NCBI GenBank assembly: GCA_947034895.1
Contig: OX344765.1
Location: 8,189,001-8,253,000, forward strand
DNA from: Rhytidiadelphus loreus
Taxonomy: Eukaryota; Streptophyta; Bryopsida; Hypnales; Hylocomiaceae
Length of the DNA stretch: 64,000 nt
Direction: 5' to 3'
Part shown: one piece after another, positions 12,261 to 23,490 of the stretch
Position numbering within the stretch: the first letter of the stretch is position 1
Layout: each line of letters begins with the position of its first letter
Notes under the pieces: generated by a model
Told to the model about the DNA's origin: nothing
Seen by the model: only the letters and a program-made list of their open reading frames with translations
The model's database searches: none
Program-made: the position numbers and the translations under genes

Positions 12261-13833
12261 CATCCTAAATTTAAATTAGAGTTGAATTTTATTAAAATTT
12301 TGATGAAATTCTAAGCTTGCATTATTGAATTTCATTGGAATTTAAATCACATTCAAAATCAAATTATACCCGTTAATAATTTAAATTAATTAAAATTCAA
12401 ACTTTGAATTTATACTCTATGGAAAACTCCAAATGATTTTCCTAGATTTTGGAAGATTTTAGGAGATTCTAATAGAATTTGAATTGTGAAATCTCTAAAA
12501 CATGAACTATTTCCAAATGTCCTATTTTTAGTATTCTTGAAAATTGCTTTTCCTATTTTTTACAAATTAAAATATCAAAGTACCTATCTTCATGAGATTT
12601 TGCACTTTCCTAGTTTTCCCACTTAAAGAATTCTTTTTATGCTATTCCTTCCTAGGGTATCTTCTTTGTAAAGGTGTATACATTGGACATATTTCTTATG
12701 TTTCTTTAAAATTGTTTTTCTAATAAAAAAGTACTCTAGTAGAAATTGATGAGGACTATGCAAACGCTACAAAAGAAGGGGGTGTTTCTTGCAATGACTC
12801 CAAAGTCTGTCTGCACCTTTGTTTGTATCATGTTTCAAACTTCATCTATGTGCTCAAAGCAAATGAGAAAAAAGGTATTTCATTTCAGAGATTTTGTATA
12901 CTTTGAAATTTTTTAGAAGATAGCAAGAGCACATGAAATGGAAGTCATCAATGTCAATTGATAGTGCAAGTATTATAAAAAAAAGTAATTGAACCTAAAA
13001 TGTATTGAAATTGTGACATTTAATGTATGAAAAAACTTCTAATTTGTCTTACAGAATAATGTGAAGCTCTAGAGATGCAACATTTGTATGATATGCAAGA
13101 TTGCAAGGGTCAATGGCATTAGAACGGATTACAAGACAAATTTTATAGAAAAGTATATGAAATAAGAAAGATCAAGAAGGTACATGAGGACCAATTAGAA
13201 AAAAATGAAATGTAGAGAAAATTTGTTTTTATATTAAAGAAAAAAAGGAAAAAAAAACATTTAAAAAAACATTAAATAATAATAATAATAATTATATATA
13301 TATGAAGAATAGAAAGACATATGCAAAGTTTTTAAAATCCAAAGAAAGAGTTCACTCCAATTGAAATTAACATTTGTTTGTAATGTTCTATTTCCTTTTT
13401 AAATTATTGAGAACACCAAATAGTTGGGTAGATTTTGGTATGATACATGCATTAAAAAAATTAATGCAATAAATTTTTTAATAATACGATTGTCTTTGAA
13501 GAATATACCTTTCATGTATATGCATATGATTTGGATTTTTTTGTTGGAAGGGCTACAAGCAATTTTTACATTATAGCAAATTACATGCTTTGAGATTGAC
13601 AAAAAATGCATTATAAGTAATTATAATGAATGGTATATAATAGAGGAGTTGCTTATCCAGGTGTAAAATGGATTGTATAGTCCCCTTGTTGTTCGAAATG
13701 AATATCGATTATACTCAAACGCACTTACTATTTTACTTGATTTGTGAATAGTTTTTTTGAAGAAAAAATGATATAGTAGCTTTCTCAAAACAAAGTTCTT
13801 TTTTCAATCAATGACCAACACTAGAAGTGACGG

Positions 13834-13976
13834 CAATGGAAGCCTTTCTTGTAGATGCAGTGCAATAAAATCCTCCCATTGAATAGAAATAAAAACAAAT
13901 GCTAGGAATTATTTTTTTGTACTTTCTAATTTTTCATAGCCTTATTGCATTGCATCTACAAGAAAGGCTTCCATTG
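13834..13976. ncRNA. Near-perfect 35-bp hairpin, candidate small-RNA precursor
   Basis: Arms 13834-13868 and 13942-13976 are complementary over 35 positions. The only non-Watson-Crick position is a G-T that would be a G-U pair in plus-strand RNA. The loop is 73 nt, within the size range of plant microRNA precursors. A partial third copy of the arm (CCTTTCTTGTAGGTG) follows at about 13999. It lies inside a CACTA element, so it may be a transposon-derived siRNA source. Expression is unknown. Confidence 0.4.
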
Positions 13977-14854
13977 TATTTTCATTGTATTTTCATAGCC
14001 TTTCTTGTAGGTGTAGTGGAATCTTTCATTTTGTAAATTATGGATGTCTTGTGTGGAAGGTGGGGGCTGACTAACCTGACTTTCTATTTGGATGAGCATC
14101 ACATTTTCTTACAAAAATTACTTCTATGATACATTTATGAACTATCAATATTGCAACATTGTATTAGGGACAGAGGAATTGCTCTAAACAATTTGAATAC
14201 AATGAAAATAAGAGTTCATTTTTTCTTATAAGTTGATGTATATGAACATAATTTGAAAAGTCCACACATGCTTTGAAGCTACCAGTACAACATATACACA
14301 AGAATCGCATGATCTGAAGTAAAGTGTAGTACATCGTACTTGGCATATGAAATTCTAAGGATTTAAACATATTTCCAATAATTATGTTTATGTACACAAA
14401 TACTTATAAAAGAGATGCCAACAAATTTTGTGCTTCATGAAAAGTCCTAAAAAATAGTGAATAGTAGCTTCATCATCCATCCATGGAAGATTTTTTTGGA
14501 AGACTCCCAAGTAGCTACCCTTTTCCTATGATTTTTAGATCAGGTTAATATTTTACATGAAAATCCAATAATTCTTGAAAATTTATTTGTAGTGAAATTG
14601 TTTGACTTTGCCAACATGGCACTGTCATATTGTTTTGGATGTCGCAAAAAACATGACTACATTTTCTCTTATGTCTTGCAAAACATACTTGTTTTTTGTA
14701 TCATGCCTATGTTTTTTTACAGACATTACACAGTTTTTGCAACATCCATCAAAATTCTGCCATTCATTGGTTCAAACTCTGTAACGTCGTCCTATTCACA
14801 AAAACATGCTGTGTTTTCTGTTGCCATCACAAAAAACACGGGTTTTTTCTAGTG

Positions 14855-14857
14855 CTG
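14855..14857 (+). repeat. Target-site duplication CTG (right)
   Basis: Right partner of 9256-9258. Confidence 0.8.
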
Positions 14858-14905
14858 GGGTTTGGGGCTGTACGGAGGTCAAAGGGCTATCTGGGGGTCG
14901 GGCTC
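14855..14905 (+). repeat. G-rich tandem repeat, middle part
   Basis: Continues the array of 9195-9258 (GGGGTTTGGGGCTG, CTATCTGGGGGTC) between the CACTA element and the 557-bp inverted-repeat element. Confidence 0.6.
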
Positions 14906-15462
14906 GGGGGGTGCACTTAGTTCTACTATAACAAACCACGTGTGAACAAATGGTTTCTAATAAACTATAATTTCAACCTAAAATTTTGAACATTGTTTAA
15001 TAATGACTATAGCTTTCTATTGCCAAAATTTCCAATTCAAATAAAATATGAAATGATTTCTAGAAGAGGTTGAAAATGAACTAAAATGGCATGTTTTTCA
15101 ACTCAAATAATTATAGAGGACACATTTAGATGACCATTGAGTCAATATTCAACTCAAAATGAGCTTTCAATAATGTGTTATTTTTAGGAATTTTTTGTTC
15201 ATTTTTTAGACAATTTTTTCTTATATAATATAGGGGTGTGAAAGTTATTTTTCAGTTCTGTAGTGTATCTTTTTACTTCAAAAATTTGTAACTAATTATT
15301 ATTAACAAATAAAAATATCAATAATTCAAAACATAAACTTTCAAAGTAGGAAAATCTATTCATATTTTTTTAATTTTGTTTTATTTAAAATTCAAAAAGT
15401 ATATAGGGGGTCCAAAGTTTTGTTTGCACGTGGTTTCTAATGGACACTCTAAATGACCCCCC
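14906..15462 (+). mobile_element. 557-bp terminal-inverted-repeat element, copy 1
   Basis: The left end GGGGGGTGCACTTAG and the complement of the right end GGGGGGTCATTTAGAG are imperfect inverted repeats that converge on a shared AAACCACGTG motif. A second copy of about the same length lies in reverse orientation at 34399-34955 and aligns along its whole length. There is no ORF, so it is non-autonomous. A clear target duplication was not found; terminal G runs are compatible with several DNA transposon superfamilies. Confidence 0.75.
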
Positions 15463-16819
15463 TGAGGGGTTGGGAAATTGCCAAGGTTCAATGGTGGTCT
15501 CGAGGGTTCTCGAGGAGAGATTTGGGGTCTGGAGAGCTGTTGGTAATATGGGGAGTTGCTGGGGTTGACTGGGGGCTCTAAGAGCTAAACTTGAATTAAA
15601 TGGGTTTACTCCCCAGACTACATACAATTATGCGTTCATCCCTCAAGGGCAAAAAACCTAAACATCCTGGAGGAGGCCAATTGCAAGATCCACAACGATA
15701 TCGTCACAAGAAGGGGAAGAAGGGGGAAACTAGCATCTACAAGTGCTCTTAGACATACAACTTCTATAGTTGACGCCTCCCACAATTACCAAGTGAAGTG
15801 GGAAGGAGGAGAAGAGAGAAGCACTAAGTAGGAGAGAAGATTAGGAGGGATTCTTAGGGACCATTAAGGCACGTAGGAGTAGTCAAACGTAAGGATTAGA
15901 AGGCCGTGCACATTAGAGATGTAAGAAGGTTGGTAAACTACTACTAGGCGTAAGAACCTAGTGTAAGAATTAGTGTAAGAATCATTAAGGTAGACTTTAA
16001 TAATAGGGACGTCAATAGAGGATAAAGAAAAGAAAACGGGAGAAGGAAAGAAGAGGAAACCTCCAAATCTAGGGACTTGTTGGCCACTACTTATCAAGAG
16101 GGACTTAGCCAGTTTTTTGCAAGAGGAGGAAATGACTACAAACACAAGGTCCAAAGGGGACCTCAGTCAACTATTGTGTGACCTACAACATGAGGTAAGC
16201 TACTAACCCATCCTAGCCCTTCCATACCACCTAAGTTTGATAGTTATTAGGTAGGGCCAAGAGATAGAGGAAGATAAACCTAGGATCAGGTCAAATTGGA
16301 TAGAAGAAACTTAGAGTAAAGGTCTAGAGGTTTCGAGAAACCCAAAATATGCCAAAATCAGAGTCATATTGAGCACAATACGGGCAGATGAAGTTTAGCA
16401 GTCACAGTGGATGAGAAATAGTTCATCTCATCCACAAGGAAGAAGATGGTAGGAGTAATAAGAACTGGTAGTTAAGGTCAGGGGTCCATCTAGAAGTTAG
16501 CTTTGGAAGTTTAGTCTAGTAGTAATTAACATATGAAGCTTAGGCACTACTAGGAGCAACTTTCATCCATTGATATATTTTGCTACGGAGGTCGGGTGGG
16601 CTAGCAATAGGTATGTTTGGAAATGGCATGAAGCAATCTACCACCTTTAGGGGCTTAGATAGGAAGGTCTCCACTTCTCTCTACAGTCACTACCACCATT
16701 AGAACCTAGTTTAGTACTTAGGTGCCTCGTAGCCAATTAGCATCGTTTTAGCAACCATAATCAATTAAGAATAGGAAAGATCCATTGCTTGGAAGGCACA
16801 ATGGATTGGCGCTAGACAC
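15463..16819. other. Intergenic DNA with G-rich repeat remnant, no gene seen
   Basis: The first 100 bp continue the G-rich array. The rest (15640-16819) is less AT-rich and purine-rich on the plus strand, but has no frame with recognisable motifs on either strand. TTGGCGCTAGACACC near 16806 faintly recalls the region after a gypsy primer-binding site, but no other retroelement signal supports that. Confidence 0.4.
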
Positions 16820-16822
16820 CTG

Positions 16823-16920
16823 CACTAGTAGAAAATCTGAAATTTTCAAACAGATTTCTGTTAGATTTTGTCCAAAACAACGCGTCCAAAATGATAGAAA
16901 TTTCAGATTTTCTACTAGTG
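16823..16920. mobile_element. 98-bp miniature CACTA element
   Basis: It begins CACTAGTAGAAAATCTGAAA and ends with the reverse complement of the same sequence, giving about 23-bp terminal inverted repeats on an element of only 98 bp. CTG flanks it on both sides (16820-16822 and 16921-16923). The first 14 bases match the termini of the CACTA element at 48350-52114, so both belong to one family. Confidence 0.85.
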
Positions 16921-16923
16921 CTG

Positions 16924-19500
16924 TAGGAAGAAATAAGAACAAGAGCCTGGTTGTAATTGATTATTTACCAAGGGTGGATAAATAAGCACCCACAACCATC
17001 TGTGCAAATATAGGCAATAAAAAAAATAGAAAAAATAGCAATATGATGTGGCACCTAAGGCAATCATGTGGTAATGATTTTTTTTGTAAATTTAAATTTA
17101 AAAAATATTCACTTTTGTTGTATCTGCACAACTAGCCATAGTGAAATGTCCCTCTAGAGAATCCAAAATTCTCTAATGTGCAAGGAAGGTACCTAGGAAG
17201 CTCTTGATTGCACAAATCAAAGCATAATTTGGATTGAAAATTTGTTGTTAATTCTTCCTTAACCATCTAGAGTACAAAGTAGTGTCTTGAGAAGCTTGCA
17301 AATGTATTATCAACTTTAAGATTCCAAAATTCAATCTCATTTGGAAGTTTCATGTGAATTTGAATAACTTCTAATTAACAATTTTAGAAAGGCGTTGAAG
17401 TTAATATGGGACATTCACACAAAGTCTTTGAAAAAGTACAAACTATGGCATACAACTTTGGAAGGTTTTAAATAATTGTTAGAATGGATTGATTTTTTTG
17501 TATAAGAGGTTGGAATTGGTACTAGATATTGAAGTGATTTGAACCCTTACATTAGTTTTGAAGCCTTGTTTCCTAAAAGACCAAATGTTGTTCCCTCGCA
17601 AGACAAAATCAATTTTGGACAAGCTCTTATAGTCTCAATTTTTGTCATAATTTTTTGAATTTAAAAAGAATTCAGATCAAGAATCACATTAGCTTTTGGA
17701 GAATATCATTTCATTTAACCGGTGCCCAAGAACAAATGTTATGCCATCCTAAGCAAAATTTTCACCTCATCAAGTAATAAGAGAAATCCACAAAAACTTG
17801 AAATAAAAACTGTTTCTTATAGATCATATTTTTGTCAACATGTAATAATCAAAGATGCTTTTATTCATTCCATTTTGATGAGTGAAGTTATAGAGCAACT
17901 TGTTTTCTATGCATTCATAGCATCTTCTTAAAAGAATAACGTATTGGATTCGTTTTTTAATTCAATTTTCACAATTTGTTAGGAAAAAAAGTTCTACAAG
18001 GTTTAATTTGGTACTAGAACCATTCATGAATGGAATTAGTATGTGATTGAACAATTCCATCTTAGAGATATAAATAATTTATTTTTTCCTTCTATCATGT
18101 ATCTACTTCTATTTAACAATTTTCTTAAGAATGAAAATTAAGTGTTTTTTAATTTAATTATTTTTCTAGATTCTTAACTCAAATCTTCAATATAATTTTT
18201 TTTAAATTTAAACTCTACAATGCAAAAGATTTAAGGTAAGAAGTTCAAAGTCATACACATTGCAAAAAACTTGTTTTTTCCAATTTAAACGCAAATATCT
18301 TGCAATACGTGCAATAAAAGTTTTTGAAATTTCTTTTACATATTTTCATACTAATCTAGTACAAGATACTACAATTTGATATATGAAAAAAAAATTACAA
18401 TTATTTTCTTTTGCAATAGAAATGACAATTTTAAATGTTTTTTTACCATAAAAAAAGGTTATGGTAGTTTAAGGGTTAAACTCTTTTACATAATTAGTTA
18501 ACACTTTATGTGAATGTCCCATTACTCCATTACACTACTCTGAAGTTGACAATGATTCTTTGAAGAGTTGAGTCTATTGATGGTTTAATACAATGACAAA
18601 AGCTTGTATGTAGTAGTTTATTATTATTTTTCTTTGAATATCTGAATTCTTTTGTAGAAAATTTAAATTTAGTAAAAAATGTGAAGGGCAAAAATTATTG
18701 ATGCTTTTCACCTTGAGAATGCAATTTTGGGGGCTAGACTTCATAGGGAAGGGCAAGGGTGCCCTTCAAATTTAAGGCGTGCATGGCATGCTTGCACAAA
18801 CAAGTTAGTCCATTGTAATATTTATAATCTACAATGAACCTAAAATGAATATTTAATTATCTTGCTAGATTGAAGTCTACTACATTGTTTTGTCTTAATA
18901 GTGAGGGGTGGAGGATTAGCATCATCCATAGAATTATTGTCACTACAAATTTATTATTTGTAGAGATTGGTACAATACAAAAATATTTCAATTTGCACTA
19001 TTAAAAAAATAGTGTGACTTTGATAATTAGTTTCACACACTATTAGAAAAAATTAGTGTAAAGATTATTATTATGATTTTATTGAAAAGGGAAGCTCACT
19101 CCTAATTCCTAAAGTCCCATTGGCAAGGCCATTTTTTTGCCAAAATCACTCAAAACTTCCACTTTTTCTACGTTCACCTATGAAATAAAATTTTAAAATA
19201 TTTTTTAGAATCTAACCATAGGATCTTGTTCTACACTTGTCTTAAATCACGTGATGAATTTTTTGTGATGTTTGACCATGTAGTCTATTGAAAGATATTA
19301 GCATTCAAAGAGGAAGAAAAAAATTTCTTTCGAGAAGTTGCTATGATTGCCTACAAAACAAGACATTCATAGCTTTCACATCACTAATCCAAATGGAATG
19401 AATCAAAGATTCCCATTTATAAAAAAATATAATCTAAAAAAAAAAATATTAAAATTTTTATTTCAATTTTTTGTGAACTTTTTTTGCTACCCAGTCTCCT
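16924..19500. other. AT-rich DNA, no gene seen
   Basis: No coding signal on either strand. The part 18100-18480 is weakly related to the dispersed repeat at 11420-12260. Otherwise only homopolymer tracts and short AT-rich open frames occur. Confidence 0.45.
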
Positions 19501-19690
19501 CTATTTTGAGGTTATTGTGGCATAACTTTTGCTCCCGGGCACCGATTGGATTAAAAATTATATTCACGGAAAGATCATAAGTTTATCTATCTTATGAGAA
19601 AGTTTCAAAAAGTTTCAATAAAAATTGAGATCATAAGAGCCTGCCCGAAATCCATTTTGTCCCCCGTAAGGACAATGGGACTTTAGGGGC
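19500..19690 (+). repeat. Dispersed repeat, copy A
   Basis: Closely related to 50270-50455. Shared landmarks are CATAACTTTTGCTCCC, ATCTTATGAG followed by AAGTTTCAAAAAGTTT, GCCCGAAATCCATTTTGTCC, and an ending GACAATGGNNCTTTAGGGG. No coding capacity; probably the end of an old element. Confidence 0.7.
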
Positions 19691-19819
19691 TAATTCATGA
19701 ATATAAGATATGTATGCCTATTATTTATAGATCCTTACATCCCAATTGTGTTTGTATATTTATTTTGTACAATGTTTCAGGCATTGAGATACATAAGCAA
19801 TTGGTTGCGTTTAGGTGTA

Positions 19820-20360
19820 CAAGTGTACCTTGTACCATTGCCACAACCAAAATAAAAGTAAGAATAATTTTCTAATTTTTTAATTCATAATTTTTTTGAA
19901 ATTCAATATCTTTTATGCACAAAAGAGTGCAAGGCTTTGTTTTGTGGCATTTGGACATACATGTGATGTGAAAGTTATGGTTTTTCCAAAATAAAAGACA
20001 ATTTAATTCAATTTTTTAATTCATAAAAACTTTTGAAACTCAATAACTTTCACACCTTAGGTCCAAACAAAGTCTGTGCACCCCTCCAATCCTTGTGGAG
20101 AGCTTTCCAACAATACCAAGACCATTATTGGGGACTTACGATTTCTTCAATCTTAGCATATTAAACAAACAAACAAACAAACAAACAAACAAACAACTTG
20201 ATTTAAGGTATAGACTAGTATGTTCCGTGGTGTTGCCACAACCAAGATAAAAACTTCAGAGAGCTTTCCAACAGTACCAAGAACATGACAAGGGGACATG
20301 CAGTTCACAAAATCTCACTAGAACAATCAAAACAAACAAAACAGCCTAGCTTAAGGTATG
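19820..20360 (+). repeat. Dispersed and tandem repeat with (AAAC)n
   Basis: Contains a microsatellite of about nine AAAC units at 20162-20197. The segment starting GAGAGCTTTCCAACA is present twice (near 20100 and 20258), each copy ending in AAGGTATRGA. The motif GCCACAACCAAAATAAAAGTAAGAA at 19840 and the AAGGTATAGA ending recur at about 61970-62345, so this is a dispersed family. Confidence 0.55.
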
Positions 20361-20369
20361 GATTCTCCA

Positions 20370-21330
20370 CTTGACTCACGTTGGTTTACTCCGTGAAAGC
20401 AAGGATTGTACTCTTTGAAACAGTGAAATTGATGGTCATAATAGCTAGATCGAGCTAGCATCAGTAATTGAGTGATTTTTGTTTGTTTGTTTTCAATCAG
20501 AGTTTGAGGAGTAGGTCTGTGATTCTGGTTTCATTTGGGTTGATTTCTGATGTGCTGTTCAACTAGGACTGCTTACAATATCTCCGTTGTGTTGCTTCAA
20601 TCGTTTCTGAGATCCGCTTGTCCTCGGCAGCATGAATTGAACCGAGTCGGTATCGAAAGTAGCTTGCTCATGTTCTGTTTAATTCTTGAACAATTGTTGC
20701 CTGAAAGAGGTGTACAGCACATATGAACTGAATGTGCGAGATGGATTGACATTATTCGCACCATTCATAATTCGGAGGGTCTCATTGCAATTGTCTCATC
20801 CCCAGGACTGGAACCACAGCTAGAATCACAGAATTTTGCTTGATTGAGGGATCTCAGATTTGCAATTCTCCCGCATCATCATGGGAATGTGTATCGACAG
20901 CAGGAATTGTCTCTACATGAAAAGGTGATGTGATGTTCGATTGTGAGTGACCTGCAGAGGTGTACTTCTGGTCGATTGTCTCCGCGGCGGGTTCTTAATT
21001 ATATATTCATTAGGGATGACAGGCTTGCGCTTTGAGAATGCATGGAGGCAATTTGAGAACTATCTTTTGAATCCTCTGGGATCGGAGGGGACAAGTGTTT
21101 GAGATGCGATCCTGGGGTTGAAAATCATAAATGGTCTGGATTAGGAAACAAATGACGGCATTGCACGCAGCTGAAATATATTGCAAACTTTGGCAACTGT
21201 TAGGGTGGAACTTGGTAATTGTGTCGAGTTTGAATAACAGATTGGACGTATGAAGGAGATCTCTCTCTCAAAATGGCTAATTCTTGGCTGCAATCACCAG
21301 TGGAAACATGGCTTCCGTCGAGTGTGGAAA
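20370..21330. repeat. Flanking block of the kinase array, copy 1
   Basis: Aligns in order with 25440-26310. Shared segments include TTCACGTTGGTTT or its close variant, CTAGCATCAGTAATT, GATGTGCTGTTCAACTA, TTTGCAATTCTCCC, and GATTGGACGTAYGAAGGAG followed by TCTCTCT. No long ORF. It probably marks a further decayed unit of the kinase tandem array. Confidence 0.55.
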
Positions 21331-21339
21331 TGGCCAACA

Positions 21340-21929
21340 AGAAGAGTCAAATGACTAAATCTTTCAATACCAATCGTGGGTCTTCTAGTGGTCAATGCCT
21401 TGGTCTTTGCACCTCAATCATGTAGTATTGCTTTGATATAGAATTTTTTTCATACAACAATACTTTAATAATGATATTAAGCATTGGTAATTCCAGTAAT
21501 TACAAATTCAAAATCTAGAACCTACCCTTGAAAGAGGTGCGTTCCTGCATAGTTTGTGTGCCACTATCTTAGTGGAATCTTATGTGAGAAAAGATTTCAA
21601 TACTTCTCTTTTCGTCCCTAAATTAAATGTGACCAAAAATTTGTTCCCTCCTCTGAAGCATTGCCAAGTGAAGATGGTCAAGAAAGCCAGAAGTTTTGCT
21701 CATTTCCAAGAGGGACTTATTTACAATTTGCTTTTGGAATGCTGGGTTGTTTGCTGCATTTGAAATCTTCAAAGTATGAAAACACAGGATAGACCTGGGA
21801 CTTGAGGGGGTCCCTAAAAGGAGGTTGTAGCCATCATTGGCCTACATTTGGCGTATTCAGCTCAAATGTGTAGGAGAATAGATGTATTTGCAAATACGTG
21901 CAACTTGAATATAATTGTGGGCACAAAAA
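21340..21929. other. Intergenic DNA, no gene seen
   Basis: A 69-codon frame on the plus strand at 21554-21763 has no recognised motif and no support from other copies. Confidence 0.35.
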
Positions 21930-22550
21930 TATTTAAATATTTTTTTCATGTGCACTAAATTTCATGACATTTGGAAATATGAGTAAAAAATTATGGCCTA
22001 ATATATTACTTTTTTTACTCAATTTTCAATATTTTTTGAAAAAAATAAAATCATAGGATACAAATTGTTTATTACAACATTTCAACCATTGGGATTGGCT
22101 ATTTTCAATTCTATAACTAAATTCTTAACAATTTTGTATTTTGAATCATTCTCTATTTCTTTTTATTTACTATTTTTTTCCTATATATTGTACAATTCCA
22201 AATGATCTGAAATTTTTCAAGCATGTATCCAACTTGCCTTGAAGAATGAATCCAAAGAAGCACTACTATTTTGAACATTTTTTCATACAAATGTGAACTT
22301 GTGAAGTGCAATTGCCCATTTTTTTGCAAGGCCAAAAAAAGGATTTATGTGAATTCAAAAACTCATATCTTACAATCCACTTGGTAAAAATTTCTGAATT
22401 CTTTTTCTTGTGTTCTCAAGTCAGCATACTACAAGATCCTACAATTACATTTGTCCAAAAATGTTTTTTTTCCAAAATTTGGTACTTGTACTAAGAATGA
22501 CAGATTCGGAGCGTGTTTTTTTTAAGACATAGTCACGGTCTTTCAGGGGT
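21930..22550. repeat. Dispersed AT-rich repeat, second copy
   Basis: A shorter relative of 11420-12260 with the same order of blocks, ending CTTTCAGGGGTTAAAG at about 22540. That end lies directly against the coiled-coil pseudogene, so the boundary of the repeat is probably there. Confidence 0.65.
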
Positions 22551-22554
22551 TAAA

Positions 22555-23490
22555 GTAATAGTGACCGGTTTAGGAGGTCCGAATTTGCGCTGCTGCAGGA
22601 AATTAGAACCTTGAGAAATGATAATTCCAAGCTTAGAGTGCAATTGAAAGACTGCGAGGGAAGCAAATGTTTCAATTAGCAAATCGTGAGACTGAGAAGG
22701 CGAACGAAGTGACGAGAGAGCGAAAGCAGAAAATTGAAGTCCTTGAGAAAGAGAATGTGGAGATGACAAAAAAATGTTCAAGCTACTGGTGAGAAGGCCA
22801 CGGAGCTGGAGTTGAAATTGAAGGATGTCAAGGATAGGAATAAGAGTGCCATCAAGGAGTTGGATCTCGACGAAGCTGAAGAATGCTAAGCAGAGCAATG
22901 CGGATCCGAAAGCGGATCTCGATCGTCTAAAGCCAACTGTACCCGATCGGGAAGTGAAGCTACGAAGTTTGGATTAGGAAATTAATTGCCACAAAAGAGG
23001 AAACGTTAAGAAGAAGGCTGGTCGAGAAGAACATTGCGGTTGAAAAGCTTTCCTCGAAGGTAATCAATCCGTCGAGCTCTTTTGGACTTGTAGAATACCT
23101 TCTTCTCGTTTGAGCGTTATTTTGGAAAATGCTGAATTTCATTTCATTTTTGGTTGCAGGCTTCAGGAGCATTTTGAGTCATGAGCAATTCCAGCGGAGA
23201 AGAAATTAAGCTTCAGACCTGAATTCAAAGGCCAGAGACTTGTCAGCGAAAGCGAGTGGGGTGGAAGCCGATCTTTCTCACGAACGCGAAGTGAATGAGC
23301 ATAAGGAAGCTTCCATCGCCGAATAGTTACCAGGAAGAGCTTCTGAACGCCGTCATGCGAGCGAACCGCTTGGGGCCGTTGGGGACTGCTTTGAGAACCG
23401 AGGAGGAGAAGGTGGCCAATGTGAAGGCAGAAGCCGAAGAGCAGAGGAGTAAACTTGAAGAGAGAGCGGCTGGAGCGGGAAATCAGTAAA
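22555..23490 (+). pseudogene. Coiled-coil protein pseudogene
   Basis: The plus strand encodes successive stretches with a heptad-like, Glu/Lys/Leu-rich composition typical of long coiled coils: LLQEIRTLRNDNSKL, then KATELELKLKDVKDRNK, then EEKVANVKAEAEEQRSKLEE. They lie in different frames and are broken by stops near 22665 and 22790, so at least two frameshifts are needed. A plausible intron (GTAATC to TTGCAG) lies at 23060-23160. No family is assigned beyond coiled coil; it could derive from a myosin-, kinesin- or filament-like protein. Longer minus-strand frames here (22533-22898 and 23163-23618) are antisense shadows. There is no promoter or neighbour evidence of function. Confidence 0.6.

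Larger units (their letters stand above)
9259..14854. mobile_element. CACTA (En/Spm) transposon, non-autonomous, 5.6 kb
   Basis: The left end CACTAGAAAAAACC at 9259 matches the complement of the right end GGTTTTTTCTAGTG finishing at 14854. The trinucleotide CTG flanks both ends (9256-9258 and 14855-14857), the 3-bp target duplication expected for CACTA elements. Next to the left end are repeated motifs with ACATCTA, GACATC and GATGTC in both orientations (about 9640-10250), as in CACTA subterminal regions. No transposase is encoded: the open frames inside are short, AT-rich and featureless. It interrupts a G-rich tandem repeat whose two halves lie on each side. Confidence 0.85.

Noticed and set aside
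16790..16830. Gypsy-like primer-binding-site context (TTGGCGCTAGACACC)
   Set aside because: No LTR pair, Gag or Pol sequence is present on either side.
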